A DNA stretch of 39,726 nt from an uncultured Sphingobacteriaceae bacterium. Lineage in GTDB: Bacteria; Bacteroidota; Bacteroidia; Sphingobacteriales; Sphingobacteriaceae. The notes beneath the pieces were generated by a model. That model made no database searches and was not told where the DNA came from. It saw only the letters and a program-made list of their open reading frames with translations. Positions within the stretch are counted from its first letter, which is position 1. Every line of letters starts with the position of its first letter. The translations under genes and the position numbers were made by a program. Where the stretch lies: positions 1 to 39,726 of the forward strand of contig CAMLLO010000039.1 of NCBI GenBank assembly GCA_946480915.1, written 5' to 3'. Below are positions 25,595 through 35,073 of the stretch, one piece after another.

Positions 25595-28342
25595 TTATTC
25601 AAACAACCAGTCAATTTCTTTTCCATAAGCACCTAAACCGGCATTATAGATTTTTATCTCCTGATTGCCATCGATAAAGCCAAGAAGCAATAGCGCACCT
25701 TTGGGAAGATTTAAGGTATGTGTTCCGGCGTTAAAATAGTACGAATGAATATTTACCGCAGGCAAACCATTTGTAAGCACCGCATTAGAAATTTTTATTT
25801 CACCTTGTCCGTAATCATTGGCACTGGCATCTGTTTCCAGTTCTGGAGCTTTAGCAAATTCAATTTCGTTTTTATTGAAATAGCCTACCAAAAGTTTAAC
25901 AGGTTTGGCTGCCGAAAACTTCAAACTTGTACCTTTCGTTAATTGATTTGCACGTGATAGACGAATTGCCTTCAAACCCTGAAGCTCTATTGCTGCATCT
26001 TTTATTATTAACGATGTATCAGAAAAAATCTGTTGTCCGCCGCTAATGATGTAAGTGCCATTGTTTGGAGATGAGATTTTAACTTCTACATTTTTAAATG
26101 GAACTTTTTTGTTTTTTGCACCTGTCTTATTCGACTTTAAAGAATCTATACTGGTTTTTAAGTTGCTCAGCTCCTTTTCAAAAACCGGGAGCATTTCGTA
26201 CCAATTGATGAATGTGGCATCTACACCTCGCATCGGAATTTTGCGCTGTGCTGTTTGCATGCTATTGGCATATAAATAGGTGTCCTTTGTAAGATTAACC
26301 AAATCTTTATAATACTTTACACTGTTTTCAAGATAAGGCACAGCTTTTTCTAGATCACCCACATCTTCCGAATATTTATACCTCAAAGCGGTAATTGCGG
26401 CCTTTGCTTTCTGAGAATAAAAGTTCGCCATTGCCTGATAGCAATACATATCGTTTTTTAATCTTTCGAATTCCGCCTTATTTTGAGTAACAAAAGGAGC
26501 TGCTTTTTCGATCGCTTCGACAGCTTTTCTACCATGCTCAACCACCTCTTCGGCTACCTGAACCGGAGTTTCACCAATATGCTTTTGATTTTTCGACTCC
26601 TTTTCCGCATATTCAATAATCATCTCACCTTCTGGCGCTTCCGACTCGTAAAGCATAGTAAATAATCCATAACGAAAAGGATTAATCAACTGAGTCATCA
26701 GCATTCCAAGAGTTAGGGTTTGGCGATTTCCGTCGGTGATTCCATACCTTCTTAAAAGCTTCGGCGATATCTCCCCCGCTTCTTCATGTGCCTTTAATAC
26801 CTGTTTCCCATGCTCACTATCAAGTCCAAATGTTTTGGCTAATGAATTTCCCCAATAGTCAATCTCCTGTTTTCTATCGCGGTTAGCTTTCCATGCGTAT
26901 CGTGCCCATGTTTTATACCACATCCAATCACGGTCTACCTGCAATAAACGTTCTTTGGTTTTATCGGCAGTATAGGGCCAATCCCAGTATGACGCCTGCG
27001 GATACAAATGCAAACCATTAGACTCATAAACATTATGCATCGCTTGTACTGATTTCTGTATAAAATCAGGAGAACTGTATCGGAAAGGCTCAAGATTGGC
27101 CAGAATATGCACGTTTTGAATATGTACCGTTCCAATGCGGCTTAAGCTTCGGTGCAATTCGGCCCATTTACCTCGTGGTGTGTAGGTTGTTAACGCTTCT
27201 CCATTATACTTTGCCATAGTATACAAGTTTTTGTAAAGTGGCAGAGCAGCTTTCATTACTCTTGGAGCATCCGAATCATGAGCACGAAGAACTATAGGAG
27301 GCTCTGTGGTTTGTCCCAGGGCTTTCAAACCATCCTGGACACCCGGAATAATCGTTTTAGTGAACCAATCCACGTCATCCTGACCTGCACCTTCCATTGC
27401 TTCTCCCAATGTAATAAGCAATCCGACGTTCGGATACTTCTCAACAAAAGCAGCGATTGATTTCCGGGTATAATCAGCGATTAAAGGAATAATGGGTCGA
27501 TTTCGTTCTTGTGTTTTGATATTATGCTTTTCGGCAAATGGTTTAGATACGATAATGTTATAGAACATTTGGATAACCCAAATACCGCGCTTATCTGCCT
27601 CTTGGGTAAGAAAACGGAACATTTCCTCATTCTTTTTAAAAGTGGCATCATCTACTTCAACTGCATAGGGATAATCTTTTAGTTTTACCAGAGAGGCAAA
27701 AGGGTGACCGTTCCATAAATACAGAGAGTTATAGCGATTTTCCACCATCATATCCAGGTATTTCGTCCAATGCTCTTTGTCATAAAACCATGGAAAAGTT
27801 TCTGGAGTGTAGGGGTATTCGTAAACCGTTCTTCCTGGAAGGTAATATGGCTTTTGAAGTCCGATGCACGTTCCACGAAGTACCATCTCGGGCTTATCAG
27901 AGATAGTCAAATTTTCAGGAAACTTAGCTCCCGATCTTATGCGATCAGCGAATTCAAGACATCCGTATAAGGCACCGGATGCATCAGTTCCCGCGATAAT
28001 TGCATTTTTTGCTGAGGCTATTGAAAAGCCTTCTTTACCGGTATTATCTTTTAAAGAAAGCTTGTATGCCGATGTGGATTTAGTAATCAGATTACTGCCG
28101 GCTAATCCAACAACGATCACCTTACCTGATTTAGGAAGCTTATCCTGTTGAAGCAACCTAGTTTTAATGCCGATTTCATTTAAGGCTTTGCTCAGATTTT
28201 CGGCCCCAAATTTTATTCGACTGTGGCTATTTGAAGCAATGACTATCGTGATGTTCTTGGCTTTTTCGACCGACTGAGCTGTTTGAGTAGCGAAAAACAA
28301 AATGCTAATCAGGGTTAAAAAGAAAGGGGTAATTTTTTTCAT
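25595..28342 (-). CDS. Putative alpha-uronidase-like glycosidase: GH67N/GH20b-like domain plus TIM barrel
   Basis: 915 residues with a signal peptide (MKKITPFFLTLISILFFATQTAQS). Residues about 28-150 form an alpha/beta domain of the GH67N/GH20b type (ITIVIASNSHSRIKFGAENLSKALNEIG, GKVIVVGLAGS, GFSIASAKNAIIAGTDASGALYGCLEFADRI). A TIM-barrel-like part follows (about 155-480: WTKYLDMMVENRYNSLYLWNGHP, GIWVIQMFYNI, NVGLLITLGEAMEG). Glu314 or Glu317 is a candidate catalytic acid by analogy with GH20/GH67. The rest is helical (about 480-740) with a small beta-rich end. I recall similar Bacteroidota proteins labelled alpha-glucuronidase or alpha-D-galacturonidase, but I cannot assign a CAZy family. 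It is the first gene of the five-enzyme operon, with element copy D 60-125 bp upstream. A uronic-acid-releasing role beside GH28 is an inference. Confidence 0.7.
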   Translation of the reverse strand: MKKITPFFLTLISILFFATQTAQSVEKAKNITIVIASNSHSRIKFGAENLSKALNEIGIKTRLLQQDKLPKSGKVIVVGLAGSNLITKSTSAYKLSLKDNTGKEGFSIASAKNAIIAGTDASGALYGCLEFADRIRSGAKFPENLTISDKPEMVLRGTCIGLQKPYYLPGRTVYEYPYTPETFPWFYDKEHWTKYLDMMVENRYNSLYLWNGHPFASLVKLKDYPYAVEVDDATFKKNEEMFRFLTQEADKRGIWVIQMFYNIIVSKPFAEKHNIKTQERNRPIIPLIADYTRKSIAAFVEKYPNVGLLITLGEAMEGAGQDDVDWFTKTIIPGVQDGLKALGQTTEPPIVLRAHDSDAPRVMKAALPLYKNLYTMAKYNGEALTTYTPRGKWAELHRSLSRIGTVHIQNVHILANLEPFRYSSPDFIQKSVQAMHNVYESNGLHLYPQASYWDWPYTADKTKERLLQVDRDWMWYKTWARYAWKANRDRKQEIDYWGNSLAKTFGLDSEHGKQVLKAHEEAGEISPKLLRRYGITDGNRQTLTLGMLMTQLINPFRYGLFTMLYESEAPEGEMIIEYAEKESKNQKHIGETPVQVAEEVVEHGRKAVEAIEKAAPFVTQNKAEFERLKNDMYCYQAMANFYSQKAKAAITALRYKYSEDVGDLEKAVPYLENSVKYYKDLVNLTKDTYLYANSMQTAQRKIPMRGVDATFINWYEMLPVFEKELSNLKTSIDSLKSNKTGAKNKKVPFKNVEVKISSPNNGTYIISGGQQIFSDTSLIIKDAAIELQGLKAIRLSRANQLTKGTSLKFSAAKPVKLLVGYFNKNEIEFAKAPELETDASANDYGQGEIKISNAVLTNGLPAVNIHSYYFNAGTHTLNLPKGALLLLGFIDGNQEIKIYNAGLGAYGKEIDWLFE

Positions 28343-28402
28343 CTAATCTTCTATTTAGAAAATTTGTATGTGCGTATTTGTGTACTCTGGTTAGATTTGT
28401 AC

Positions 28403-28467
28403 CAAATTTAGAATTAAAGCAAGCGGTATCTCTATAATATTTTCTCAAAGTACTATAGGATATTACC
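28403..28467 (-). promoter_or_regulatory. Promoter of the five-enzyme operon with the shared element (copy D)
   Basis: The -7 box TAAATTTG (minus strand) is at 28403-28410, a perfect match. The proximal half-site TATAATATTTTCTCA starts at 28433 (22 bp spacer) and the distal half-site TATAGGATATTACC at 28454 (43 bp spacer), both in plus-strand reading. It is one of the two best copies. Leader to the ATG about 58 nt. Confidence 0.78.
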
Positions 28468-28511
28468 GGGGAATGCAATTAAACCGTTACATATCCGGAT
28501 AATCTTGAACA

Positions 28512-28547
28512 ATAAAAAAAACGGGAAGAGCTGGTACTCTCCCCGTT
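28512..28547 (-). terminator. Rho-independent terminator of the SusC3-SusD3 operon
   Basis: An 11-bp stem (28520-28530 with 28537-28547, one G-U pair) with a 6-nt loop. It is followed in minus-strand sense by seven or more T. It lies 20 bp after the SusD3 stop and just upstream of promoter copy D, insulating the enzyme operon. Confidence 0.9.
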
Positions 28548-28567
28548 CTCTTCATAAATCCATGCTT

Positions 28568-30343
28568 TTAATTGTATCCCGGATTTTGGCCAAACTCTGC
28601 TGCATTTAATAATGCCTGCATTTCTGCAATTGGAATTGGTCTGAGCCTATGATAATCTTCTACTTTCGTAATATCCGGATTCATCCGTTTTATATAAGCG
28701 GAAAACGTTTCGTTGTCATTTGCTCCACCTGTAGTATTTTGACCGTTTTTAATACGTTTTACATCGAACCATCTTAGATGTTCACCGGCAAGTTCTCTTG
28801 CTCTTTCGGCTAGAATAAAGTCCATATCAATTTGCGAACCTGCAACCTGCATTTGAAGTGTATAATCTATCGGGGTTTTCTTTGCCGCCCGGGTACGTAG
28901 TACATTGATCATTGCAGCCGCTTCTCCGGCATTGCCGAGGTTATACTCAGCTTCTGCCGCAATAAGATACATTTCTGCAAGGCGCATTACGATGATATCT
29001 TTTGTACCAGGTTGCACCGCAGGTGTCAAGCGATCTGGATCACGGTATTTAATTAGATTTACGAAATTGTTACCATTTCTGATAGTTCCGTTTGGAAGAT
29101 ATACTTCATCTCTGTCGAACACCACATATGGCAATAAGCTTTCCGCTGCATCCGGGATGCTTTTTTTGGTTATAACCATTGCTATATCCCCAACCTTGAT
29201 TTGCTGGCCAACTACTGTAGGCGATTTGCGATATGTTGTAGCATTGGCAGCAGTCCAGGTATAAGCAACATTTGCCCTCCATTCTTCCTGAAAAGAACCA
29301 AAATAGCGGCCATCCTTTTCTTCGTCGTAAAAATCTAATAATGAACGGGTGGGCATTAATCGCCTGTTGTTTTCAAATCCATACTCTAAACTTTGAACGA
29401 GTCCAGGCTTTCCGTTATAAGGAGTCTGAAAAACATGGAACAGGCGGTTTCCATTGTTGTCATAATTAAGCTCAGGAACTACAGAATTACTGATTACATA
29501 AAGAGCTTCTCCTCCTGGTTTACCTAATAGCTTGTTATTCGATGGCTTCCATAAATCCGCATAGTTAGCCATAAGATCAACTTTCAGTTCGGCCTTGCGA
29601 CTGATAAGGTTCTTGGCTGCGTCTCTGGCACGTGTAAAGAACTGAGTTCTTTCTGCACCTGTAGAATAATAGGCTCTGCACAACAGTGCCCTGGCTAGAA
29701 ATCCCATGGCCGATTTTTTACTGGCTCTGCTGTATTCATTTCCCCAGTCAACTGGCAAATGTTCAGCAGCAAACTCAAGATCTGAAATGATCAGATTATA
29801 GAATTCTGGAATCGAACTACGAACAGCCGTCATCTCCGGACTGTTAGTTTCTGTAGTTCTTAGCATTACTCCTCCGTAAGTTTCTACAATGTGCCAATAC
29901 GTAAAAGCTCGCATGAAGCGAAGCTCGCCTTCACGTTTATTTTTTTCGACCGCATTTGTAAAACCTGCATTATTTATCCGGTTAATACCCGCGTTTGTAA
30001 TGTTTATCGTTTTCCAAAGATCTCTCCATGCGGCCTTATTCGGGTTTCCATCCGCTGCAGATAAACCATCATACTGAGTTAACTGGCGCCCATACGTATT
30101 CTTATCACGATTATACCAAAGATCGGTTCCGGCTTCGGACATAAAAATCCCATCTTCTTTTCCGTACCAGGCCCTTTGTTCGTTATATGCTGCATTTACA
30201 ACTGTTTGGAAGCCTTCCGGAGTAATCCAGGCAGCTTCGGTAGTTGCGTTTGATGGATTATATTCATCCAGTTTGTTACATGAGACTACTCCAATGGCTA
30301 TGGTTAGCGCGAAGGGAAGTAGCTTAATTTTAATATTTTTCAT
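28568..30343 (-). CDS. SusD/RagB family outer-membrane glycan-binding lipoprotein (SusD3)
   Basis: 591 residues, normal SusD length. The lipoprotein signal MKNIKIKLLPFALTIAIGVVSC has Cys22, then NKLDEYNPSNATTEAAW. SusD hallmarks are GELRFMRAFTYWHIVETYGGVMLRT in the N-terminal helical core, and IIVMRLAEMYLIAAEAEYNLGNAGEAAAMINVLRTRAA and ILAERARELAGEHLRWFDVKRI in the C-terminal part, ending RLRPIPIAEMQALLNAAEFGQNPGY. It is the partner of the STN-type SusC3 (108 bp upstream) and is followed by a strong terminator. It belongs to the sigma/anti-sigma controlled branch of the locus rather than having its own copy of the shared element. Confidence 0.95.
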   Translation of the reverse strand: MKNIKIKLLPFALTIAIGVVSCNKLDEYNPSNATTEAAWITPEGFQTVVNAAYNEQRAWYGKEDGIFMSEAGTDLWYNRDKNTYGRQLTQYDGLSAADGNPNKAAWRDLWKTINITNAGINRINNAGFTNAVEKNKREGELRFMRAFTYWHIVETYGGVMLRTTETNSPEMTAVRSSIPEFYNLIISDLEFAAEHLPVDWGNEYSRASKKSAMGFLARALLCRAYYSTGAERTQFFTRARDAAKNLISRKAELKVDLMANYADLWKPSNNKLLGKPGGEALYVISNSVVPELNYDNNGNRLFHVFQTPYNGKPGLVQSLEYGFENNRRLMPTRSLLDFYDEEKDGRYFGSFQEEWRANVAYTWTAANATTYRKSPTVVGQQIKVGDIAMVITKKSIPDAAESLLPYVVFDRDEVYLPNGTIRNGNNFVNLIKYRDPDRLTPAVQPGTKDIIVMRLAEMYLIAAEAEYNLGNAGEAAAMINVLRTRAAKKTPIDYTLQMQVAGSQIDMDFILAERARELAGEHLRWFDVKRIKNGQNTTGGANDNETFSAYIKRMNPDITKVEDYHRLRPIPIAEMQALLNAAEFGQNPGYN

Positions 30344-30451
30344 CTGAATATATTTTTTTTTAATGGATATGAAGTTGGCATGAGCTCATCATTTGTTGTG
30401 ATCTCTAGGCTCATGCAGGTTTCATATTCTTTTATTAATAATCAAACACTG

Positions 30452-33400
30452 TTACAATCCTAAATTGATACCGAATACAAACTGACGGCTAAGGGGAGAT
30501 GATTCGGCTCCTCCTCTTTCCGGATCGTAATCCTGAACTAAATGACTCTTAGCTAGAGTTAATAAATTAGAACCCGTAGCATAGATTCTTAAATTGTCAA
30601 CCAAAAGCTTTGAAGCAAATTTTTTGGGAAGCGTATAACCAAGAGTTATATTCTTGATTTTGAAATAAGACCCGTCGATAAAGTTCAATGCCTGGTATCC
30701 CTGATAATTAGTCAAATTTGCTTCGTTCTTTCTCGGACGTGGAAAATCATTCGATGGATTTTCAGGTGTCCAGTAGTTAATAAAAGCGGGACCATTTCCC
30801 AGTCCACCCGGGTTGTATCTGCCTAAAAATTCAGCATCAAGCATTTGGCCGTATCTGGCAAAAAGGAATATTCCTAAATCAACCCCTTTATAAGTGAAGC
30901 TATTTTGGAATCCGCCAACCCAATCAGGAACTGTTGATCCAATAAAGCTTCTGTCGTTCGTAGCATCAATTATAAAATCGCCGTTTAAATCTTTGAGCTT
31001 AATATCACCAGGTTTAAACTGAGTACCGGTTGCGCTGTTTGTTCTGTATTTTGCTGCTTCGTCGGCTTCATCAGTCTGCCATATTCCAAGCTTATTATAC
31101 GTGTAAAACGAATTTATAGGATGACCAAGCAGTAGCGATTCACGCTCGTTAGATATAATATTTTTACCATCCAGAAGACCAGTTATTTTTTCTATGTTTT
31201 TACTAAAAGTTAAGGTTGATGACCACTTGAAAGCCGGAGTTTGAATATTCTGAGAAGTAATTCCAAGCTCAATACCTTTATTAGATGTCGAAGCGACATT
31301 TTGAAAAACATCTACCACTCCAGATGATTGAGGTAAATTCCTTTTGTATAGAATGTCGGTTGTTTTAGTGGAATAAACATCAGCTGTTGCACTAATTTTA
31401 TTATTAAACAAAGCTATATCCAAACCAAAATTTGTTGTTGCCGATTTTTCCCAACCAAGATCCGGATTTCCAACCGTCGGATTAAAAAGATACATAGGAG
31501 CAGGCACCTCTCCAAATCCCATCCTGGTATTATAGCTTAAACCACTTTGAGTTCCATAAACATCTATCACATAGTTTCCTGAAACACCGTAACTGGCTCT
31601 AAGCTTTAAATTGTTTATCTGTGAGATATTTTTCATGAAACTTTCTTCCGAAATATTCCAACCTAATGCCACAGAAGGGAAAAAGTCCCATTTGTTGCCT
31701 TCGGCCAAACGAGAAGCTCCATCAACACGGCCCGTAGCAGTTAAAAGGTATTTGCCTTTGTAGCTATAATTCAAACGACCAGCGTAAGCCATGTTTTTCC
31801 AGCCTTCGTATGGAGATCCAATGCTTCTTCCGGTAACGCCAGTAGCATTCAAATTATAATATAATTGTGAAGCAAGTAATTGGTTGGTACCGGATGCGGC
31901 CAGATTATCCACATCGCTTTTCAAGAAACTCGTGATACCTGTTAATGTGATATTATGATCATCAGCAATAGTTCTATTATAAGTTAGGATGTTATCCCAG
32001 TTAATAAACCTGCTAAAATTAGTTGAAGACGAGCTAAAGTTTACCTTCGCGGCACTTTGAGCTAGTGAGGTCGCATCATAAAAAACTCCGCGTCTGTTAA
32101 AGTTCAAATTACTTCCGAAATTAGAACGGAAGGTTAAACCTTTTAAAGGTGTAAGTTCTACATATCCGTTTGCGACAATGTTTGTACGGATGTTGTTATC
32201 GCGGGCTACAAATTCTGTTCGCTCATCCGCCAGAGGACTAACCCTTGTTTTATCAAAATCAATTGGATTGGTTCTGATCATTCCAAATTCGTCATAAGGA
32301 AGCCCCAAAGGACTTATTGACGTTGCTGTAGATAAAGGATCGCGACGGTTGTTTTGATTGTTGTAAGTTACCTGGCTCAGAATACCCGCCTTTGCCCACT
32401 TGCTAATCTTTTGATCTAAATTAAAGCGGCCATTGTAACGATTATAAGCGTTGTTCCGTAGCATGCCTTCTTCTTTAAAATATCCGGCCGAAGCACGAAT
32501 CTTTGTATTCTCGGAACCGCCATCAACAGAGATCGTATGACTTTGCTGGCTTCCATCCTGTACAATCAAATCAACCCAATCAACCCATTGCCCCGCTTTG
32601 ACGGCATCATATTCACCAGCAATAGTGAACAATAAAGGATCATCTTGAGGACCCGTCCAGGTCGGCGATCCGGCCGGAGCATTTTTCCATGCTTCTCTTC
32701 TAAGATTCAGGTAATCCTCTCCTATACGTGATTCGGGAAAAGAGTACTTATTTACACCATAATAGGAGCTGTAAGATACTCTGGCTTTTCCTGCAGCACC
32801 TTTTTTAGTGGTTACTATGATTACTCCATTGGCTCCTTGCGCTCCATAAATTGCAGTCGATGAAGCATCTTTAAGAACATCGATTGATTCAATATCGTTA
32901 GTATTTAATGTACTGATATCTCCGCCCTGAAATCCATCAATAATATATAAAGGTTGATTTCTGTCGGCCATTCTATCCTTCGGTGCAATGGATTTATTAC
33001 CGCGAATAGTGATATTTGTACCGCCGCCGGCAACTCCGGATGAGCGGGTTATATCGACACCGGCAACCCGCCCCTGAATAGCCTCAATCGCATTATGTGT
33101 CGGGCTTAATACAATCTCGTCTGCTTTAACAGAAGCCACAGACCCAGTTAAATCGCGTTTTTTTACTGTTCCGTATCCAATAACTACAACTTCGTCAAGC
33201 GAAGCAGCATCAGCCACAAGGCGAATATTTATTTTGTTTTGATTTGGACCTACAGAAACCTCTTGTTGCTTAAAACCCAGATAGGATACAACTAAAATCG
33301 CAGTTTCATTTCCGGGTGCGACTAAAGAAAACGTACCGTTGACATCTGTAGACACAGCAACATTGGTTCCTTTCACTTTAACGGTGGCGCCCGGCAGGGT

Positions 33401-33820
33401 CTCTCCTGCTTCGTCGGTAACCACCCCGCTGATGGTAAAGTCGCCCGCACTCTTCTGATCGTTGATCGGTTTGATAACAATCATCTGGTCGACGATTTCG
33501 AAAGTAAGCGGCTGATTTTGAAGCACCTGCTTCATTACCGCTTCAACGGAAGCATTCTCTGCAAAAACTGTAACCTTCTGATTCAGTTTAATCTGATCGT
33601 GCCTGTAGAATACACTATAATCACTCTCGCGCTCAATTTTCTTAAGCATTTCTTTGACCGTTGTGTTTGACTCATTCATGGTAAATGAATTTTGAGAGTA
33701 GCCAGCAGCATGTATCTGCATTACTCCAAAAAAGATCAAAATCGTGGTAAGCTTCATCGCTCTGATGGTTTGTCGCCGTATAGGAATGGCGAAAAGATAA
33801 TTTCTACACAAAAAAATCAT
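30452..33820 (-). CDS. SusC/RagA TonB-linked transporter with N-terminal STN signalling domain (SusC3)
   Basis: 1122 residues. After an extended leader (alternative start Met22, MKLTTILIFFGVMQIHAAGYSQ) comes an STN domain (about 47-118: TTVKEMLKKIERESDYSVFYRHDQI, SVEAVMKQVLQNQPLTFEIVDQMIVIK). Then follow a carboxypeptidase-regulatory-like domain (about 128-205), the TonB-box-like DEVVVIGYGTVKKRDLTGSV, the plug (LYIIDGFQGGDISTLNTNDIESIDVLKDASSTAIYG) and the barrel ending FVFGINLGL. In this receptor class the STN domain passes ligand occupancy to a FecR anti-sigma in the inner membrane. The FecR and ECF sigma genes are immediately upstream on the same strand, the classical arrangement. It is first of a two-gene operon with SusD3. 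Confidence 0.95.
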   Translation of the reverse strand: MIFLCRNYLFAIPIRRQTIRAMKLTTILIFFGVMQIHAAGYSQNSFTMNESNTTVKEMLKKIERESDYSVFYRHDQIKLNQKVTVFAENASVEAVMKQVLQNQPLTFEIVDQMIVIKPINDQKSAGDFTISGVVTDEAGETLPGATVKVKGTNVAVSTDVNGTFSLVAPGNETAILVVSYLGFKQQEVSVGPNQNKINIRLVADAASLDEVVVIGYGTVKKRDLTGSVASVKADEIVLSPTHNAIEAIQGRVAGVDITRSSGVAGGGTNITIRGNKSIAPKDRMADRNQPLYIIDGFQGGDISTLNTNDIESIDVLKDASSTAIYGAQGANGVIIVTTKKGAAGKARVSYSSYYGVNKYSFPESRIGEDYLNLRREAWKNAPAGSPTWTGPQDDPLLFTIAGEYDAVKAGQWVDWVDLIVQDGSQQSHTISVDGGSENTKIRASAGYFKEEGMLRNNAYNRYNGRFNLDQKISKWAKAGILSQVTYNNQNNRRDPLSTATSISPLGLPYDEFGMIRTNPIDFDKTRVSPLADERTEFVARDNNIRTNIVANGYVELTPLKGLTFRSNFGSNLNFNRRGVFYDATSLAQSAAKVNFSSSSTNFSRFINWDNILTYNRTIADDHNITLTGITSFLKSDVDNLAASGTNQLLASQLYYNLNATGVTGRSIGSPYEGWKNMAYAGRLNYSYKGKYLLTATGRVDGASRLAEGNKWDFFPSVALGWNISEESFMKNISQINNLKLRASYGVSGNYVIDVYGTQSGLSYNTRMGFGEVPAPMYLFNPTVGNPDLGWEKSATTNFGLDIALFNNKISATADVYSTKTTDILYKRNLPQSSGVVDVFQNVASTSNKGIELGITSQNIQTPAFKWSSTLTFSKNIEKITGLLDGKNIISNERESLLLGHPINSFYTYNKLGIWQTDEADEAAKYRTNSATGTQFKPGDIKLKDLNGDFIIDATNDRSFIGSTVPDWVGGFQNSFTYKGVDLGIFLFARYGQMLDAEFLGRYNPGGLGNGPAFINYWTPENPSNDFPRPRKNEANLTNYQGYQALNFIDGSYFKIKNITLGYTLPKKFASKLLVDNLRIYATGSNLLTLAKSHLVQDYDPERGGAESSPLSRQFVFGINLGL

Positions 33821-33891
33821 AAATTTGGTTTGTTATTAGTTAATACTACGCTTCCCCAAGCTTTGGGTATTAGCTATTTAATTCAGAAATT

Positions 33892-33913
33892 CCGGGATGT
33901 TAGCGCATCCCGG
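33892..33913. other. Hairpin between fecR and SusC3
   Basis: A perfect 8-bp stem CCGGGATG (33892-33899) / CATCCCGG (33906-33913) with a 6-nt loop. In minus sense it is followed by AATTTCTG, a poor T-run; in plus sense by TTTTGATT. It probably marks the 3' end of the sigma-fecR message or separates it partly from SusC3. The 144-bp gap showed no copy of the shared element. Confidence 0.5.
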
Positions 33914-33964
33914 TTTTGATTAAAAGATATCGGCTATGTCATTCTCTTCTTTGTTAGGTTAAGC

Positions 33965-35014
33965 TTAATTAGTTTTTACGATCGTTATTAAATTCCCTTC
34001 CGACTTGTAATCAATCGGGGTATTCTCTTTGATGACTTTAAGAACCTTAGAAATATTTCCCACATGCTTAAAGGTTCCGGTGTATTTATAATGTTTTAAT
34101 TCATCATTTTGAAATACAATGTTTACATCATATCGTCTTTCGAGGACATTTGCAATGTCTTCAAATGTGTCGCCCTTGAATATCAGAAGATCATCCCTCC
34201 AACCGTTATGCTCAACAATTTGAGATTCGAGAATTTGAATAACTTTTACAGGTTCCTCTTCTATCGATTCGTTTTTGGGCTTAGTTGCACTGGTTTCTGC
34301 TGTAGTTTTAATTTTTAGGACCTGGTTAGCATCAAGAAAAACCTTGCTTTCCTGTTCAGAACCCGCTATTAGTTTTCCTTCTACCGAAACTTTACCTTCA
34401 ACAACCGTTGTTTCAAATAGCCGGCCTTCTGGATATGCTTTAACATTAAATACTGTTCCTACATCTCTGATCGTGAAATTATCGGTCTTAACCAGGAAGG
34501 GAATCTCAGTACTCGATTTTTTAATATCAAAATATGCTTCTCCAATTAAAAAAACAGTTCGGTTGGTTTTGCCAAAATCCTTTGAATAAGTAATTTTAGT
34601 GCCTGCATTAAGCCAAACCGAACTTCCATCGGGCAAAATCATTTTTTTTGTTATTCCTTTCGGTACATTCAATTCAACATAGACCTCAGGTGATTGAGTA
34701 TTTGCGATATAGCGGTAAATACCAAATAAACCTACACAAACAAGAAGCGCGGCTCCGGCAAGCTTAGACCAATAGGTTAATCTTCGAAACGTTTGTTTGT
34801 GAGATGTTTTCGTTAAGAACTTCTGATATGCCCTCTCCACATCTATCAGATCTTTATCTGCATATAAGCTATTGTGCCATGCTTCGTAAAGTTCAAAATA
34901 ATGCGCCTCATTCTGCGGATTGAGCTTTATCCATTCCCGCACTTCAGCAGATTCTGTTTCATCAGCCTGGCCCGTGATATATTTTACTAAAGAAATTTTT
35001 AAATCCTCATTCAT
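33965..35014 (-). CDS. FecR-family anti-sigma factor
   Basis: 349 residues from the ATG at 35014 (MNEDLKISLVKYITGQ). The frame also has an ATG at 35038, but the internal start matches the usual FecR beginning. The cytoplasmic N-terminal part (about 1-78) should bind the sigma factor. A single transmembrane helix follows (about 80-103, WSKLAGAALLVCVGLFGIYRYI), then the periplasmic FecR domain (LPDGSSVWLNAGTKITY, FLIGEAYFDI, IRDVGTVFNVKAY) and a C-terminal DUF4974/STN-like domain (FEDIANVLERRYDVNIVFQN, KVIKENTPIDYKSEGNLITIV). It releases the ECF sigma factor when the STN-type receptor SusC3 binds its ligand. It lies between the sigma gene (upstream, about 60 bp from this start) and SusC3. Confidence 0.95.
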   Translation of the reverse strand: MNEDLKISLVKYITGQADETESAEVREWIKLNPQNEAHYFELYEAWHNSLYADKDLIDVERAYQKFLTKTSHKQTFRRLTYWSKLAGAALLVCVGLFGIYRYIANTQSPEVYVELNVPKGITKKMILPDGSSVWLNAGTKITYSKDFGKTNRTVFLIGEAYFDIKKSSTEIPFLVKTDNFTIRDVGTVFNVKAYPEGRLFETTVVEGKVSVEGKLIAGSEQESKVFLDANQVLKIKTTAETSATKPKNESIEEEPVKVIQILESQIVEHNGWRDDLLIFKGDTFEDIANVLERRYDVNIVFQNDELKHYKYTGTFKHVGNISKVLKVIKENTPIDYKSEGNLITIVKTN

Positions 35015-35073
35015 GTGAACAGATATAAGACAACTCAAAGTTGCAATACCCCCAAAAGGAAAATATTTTTTTT

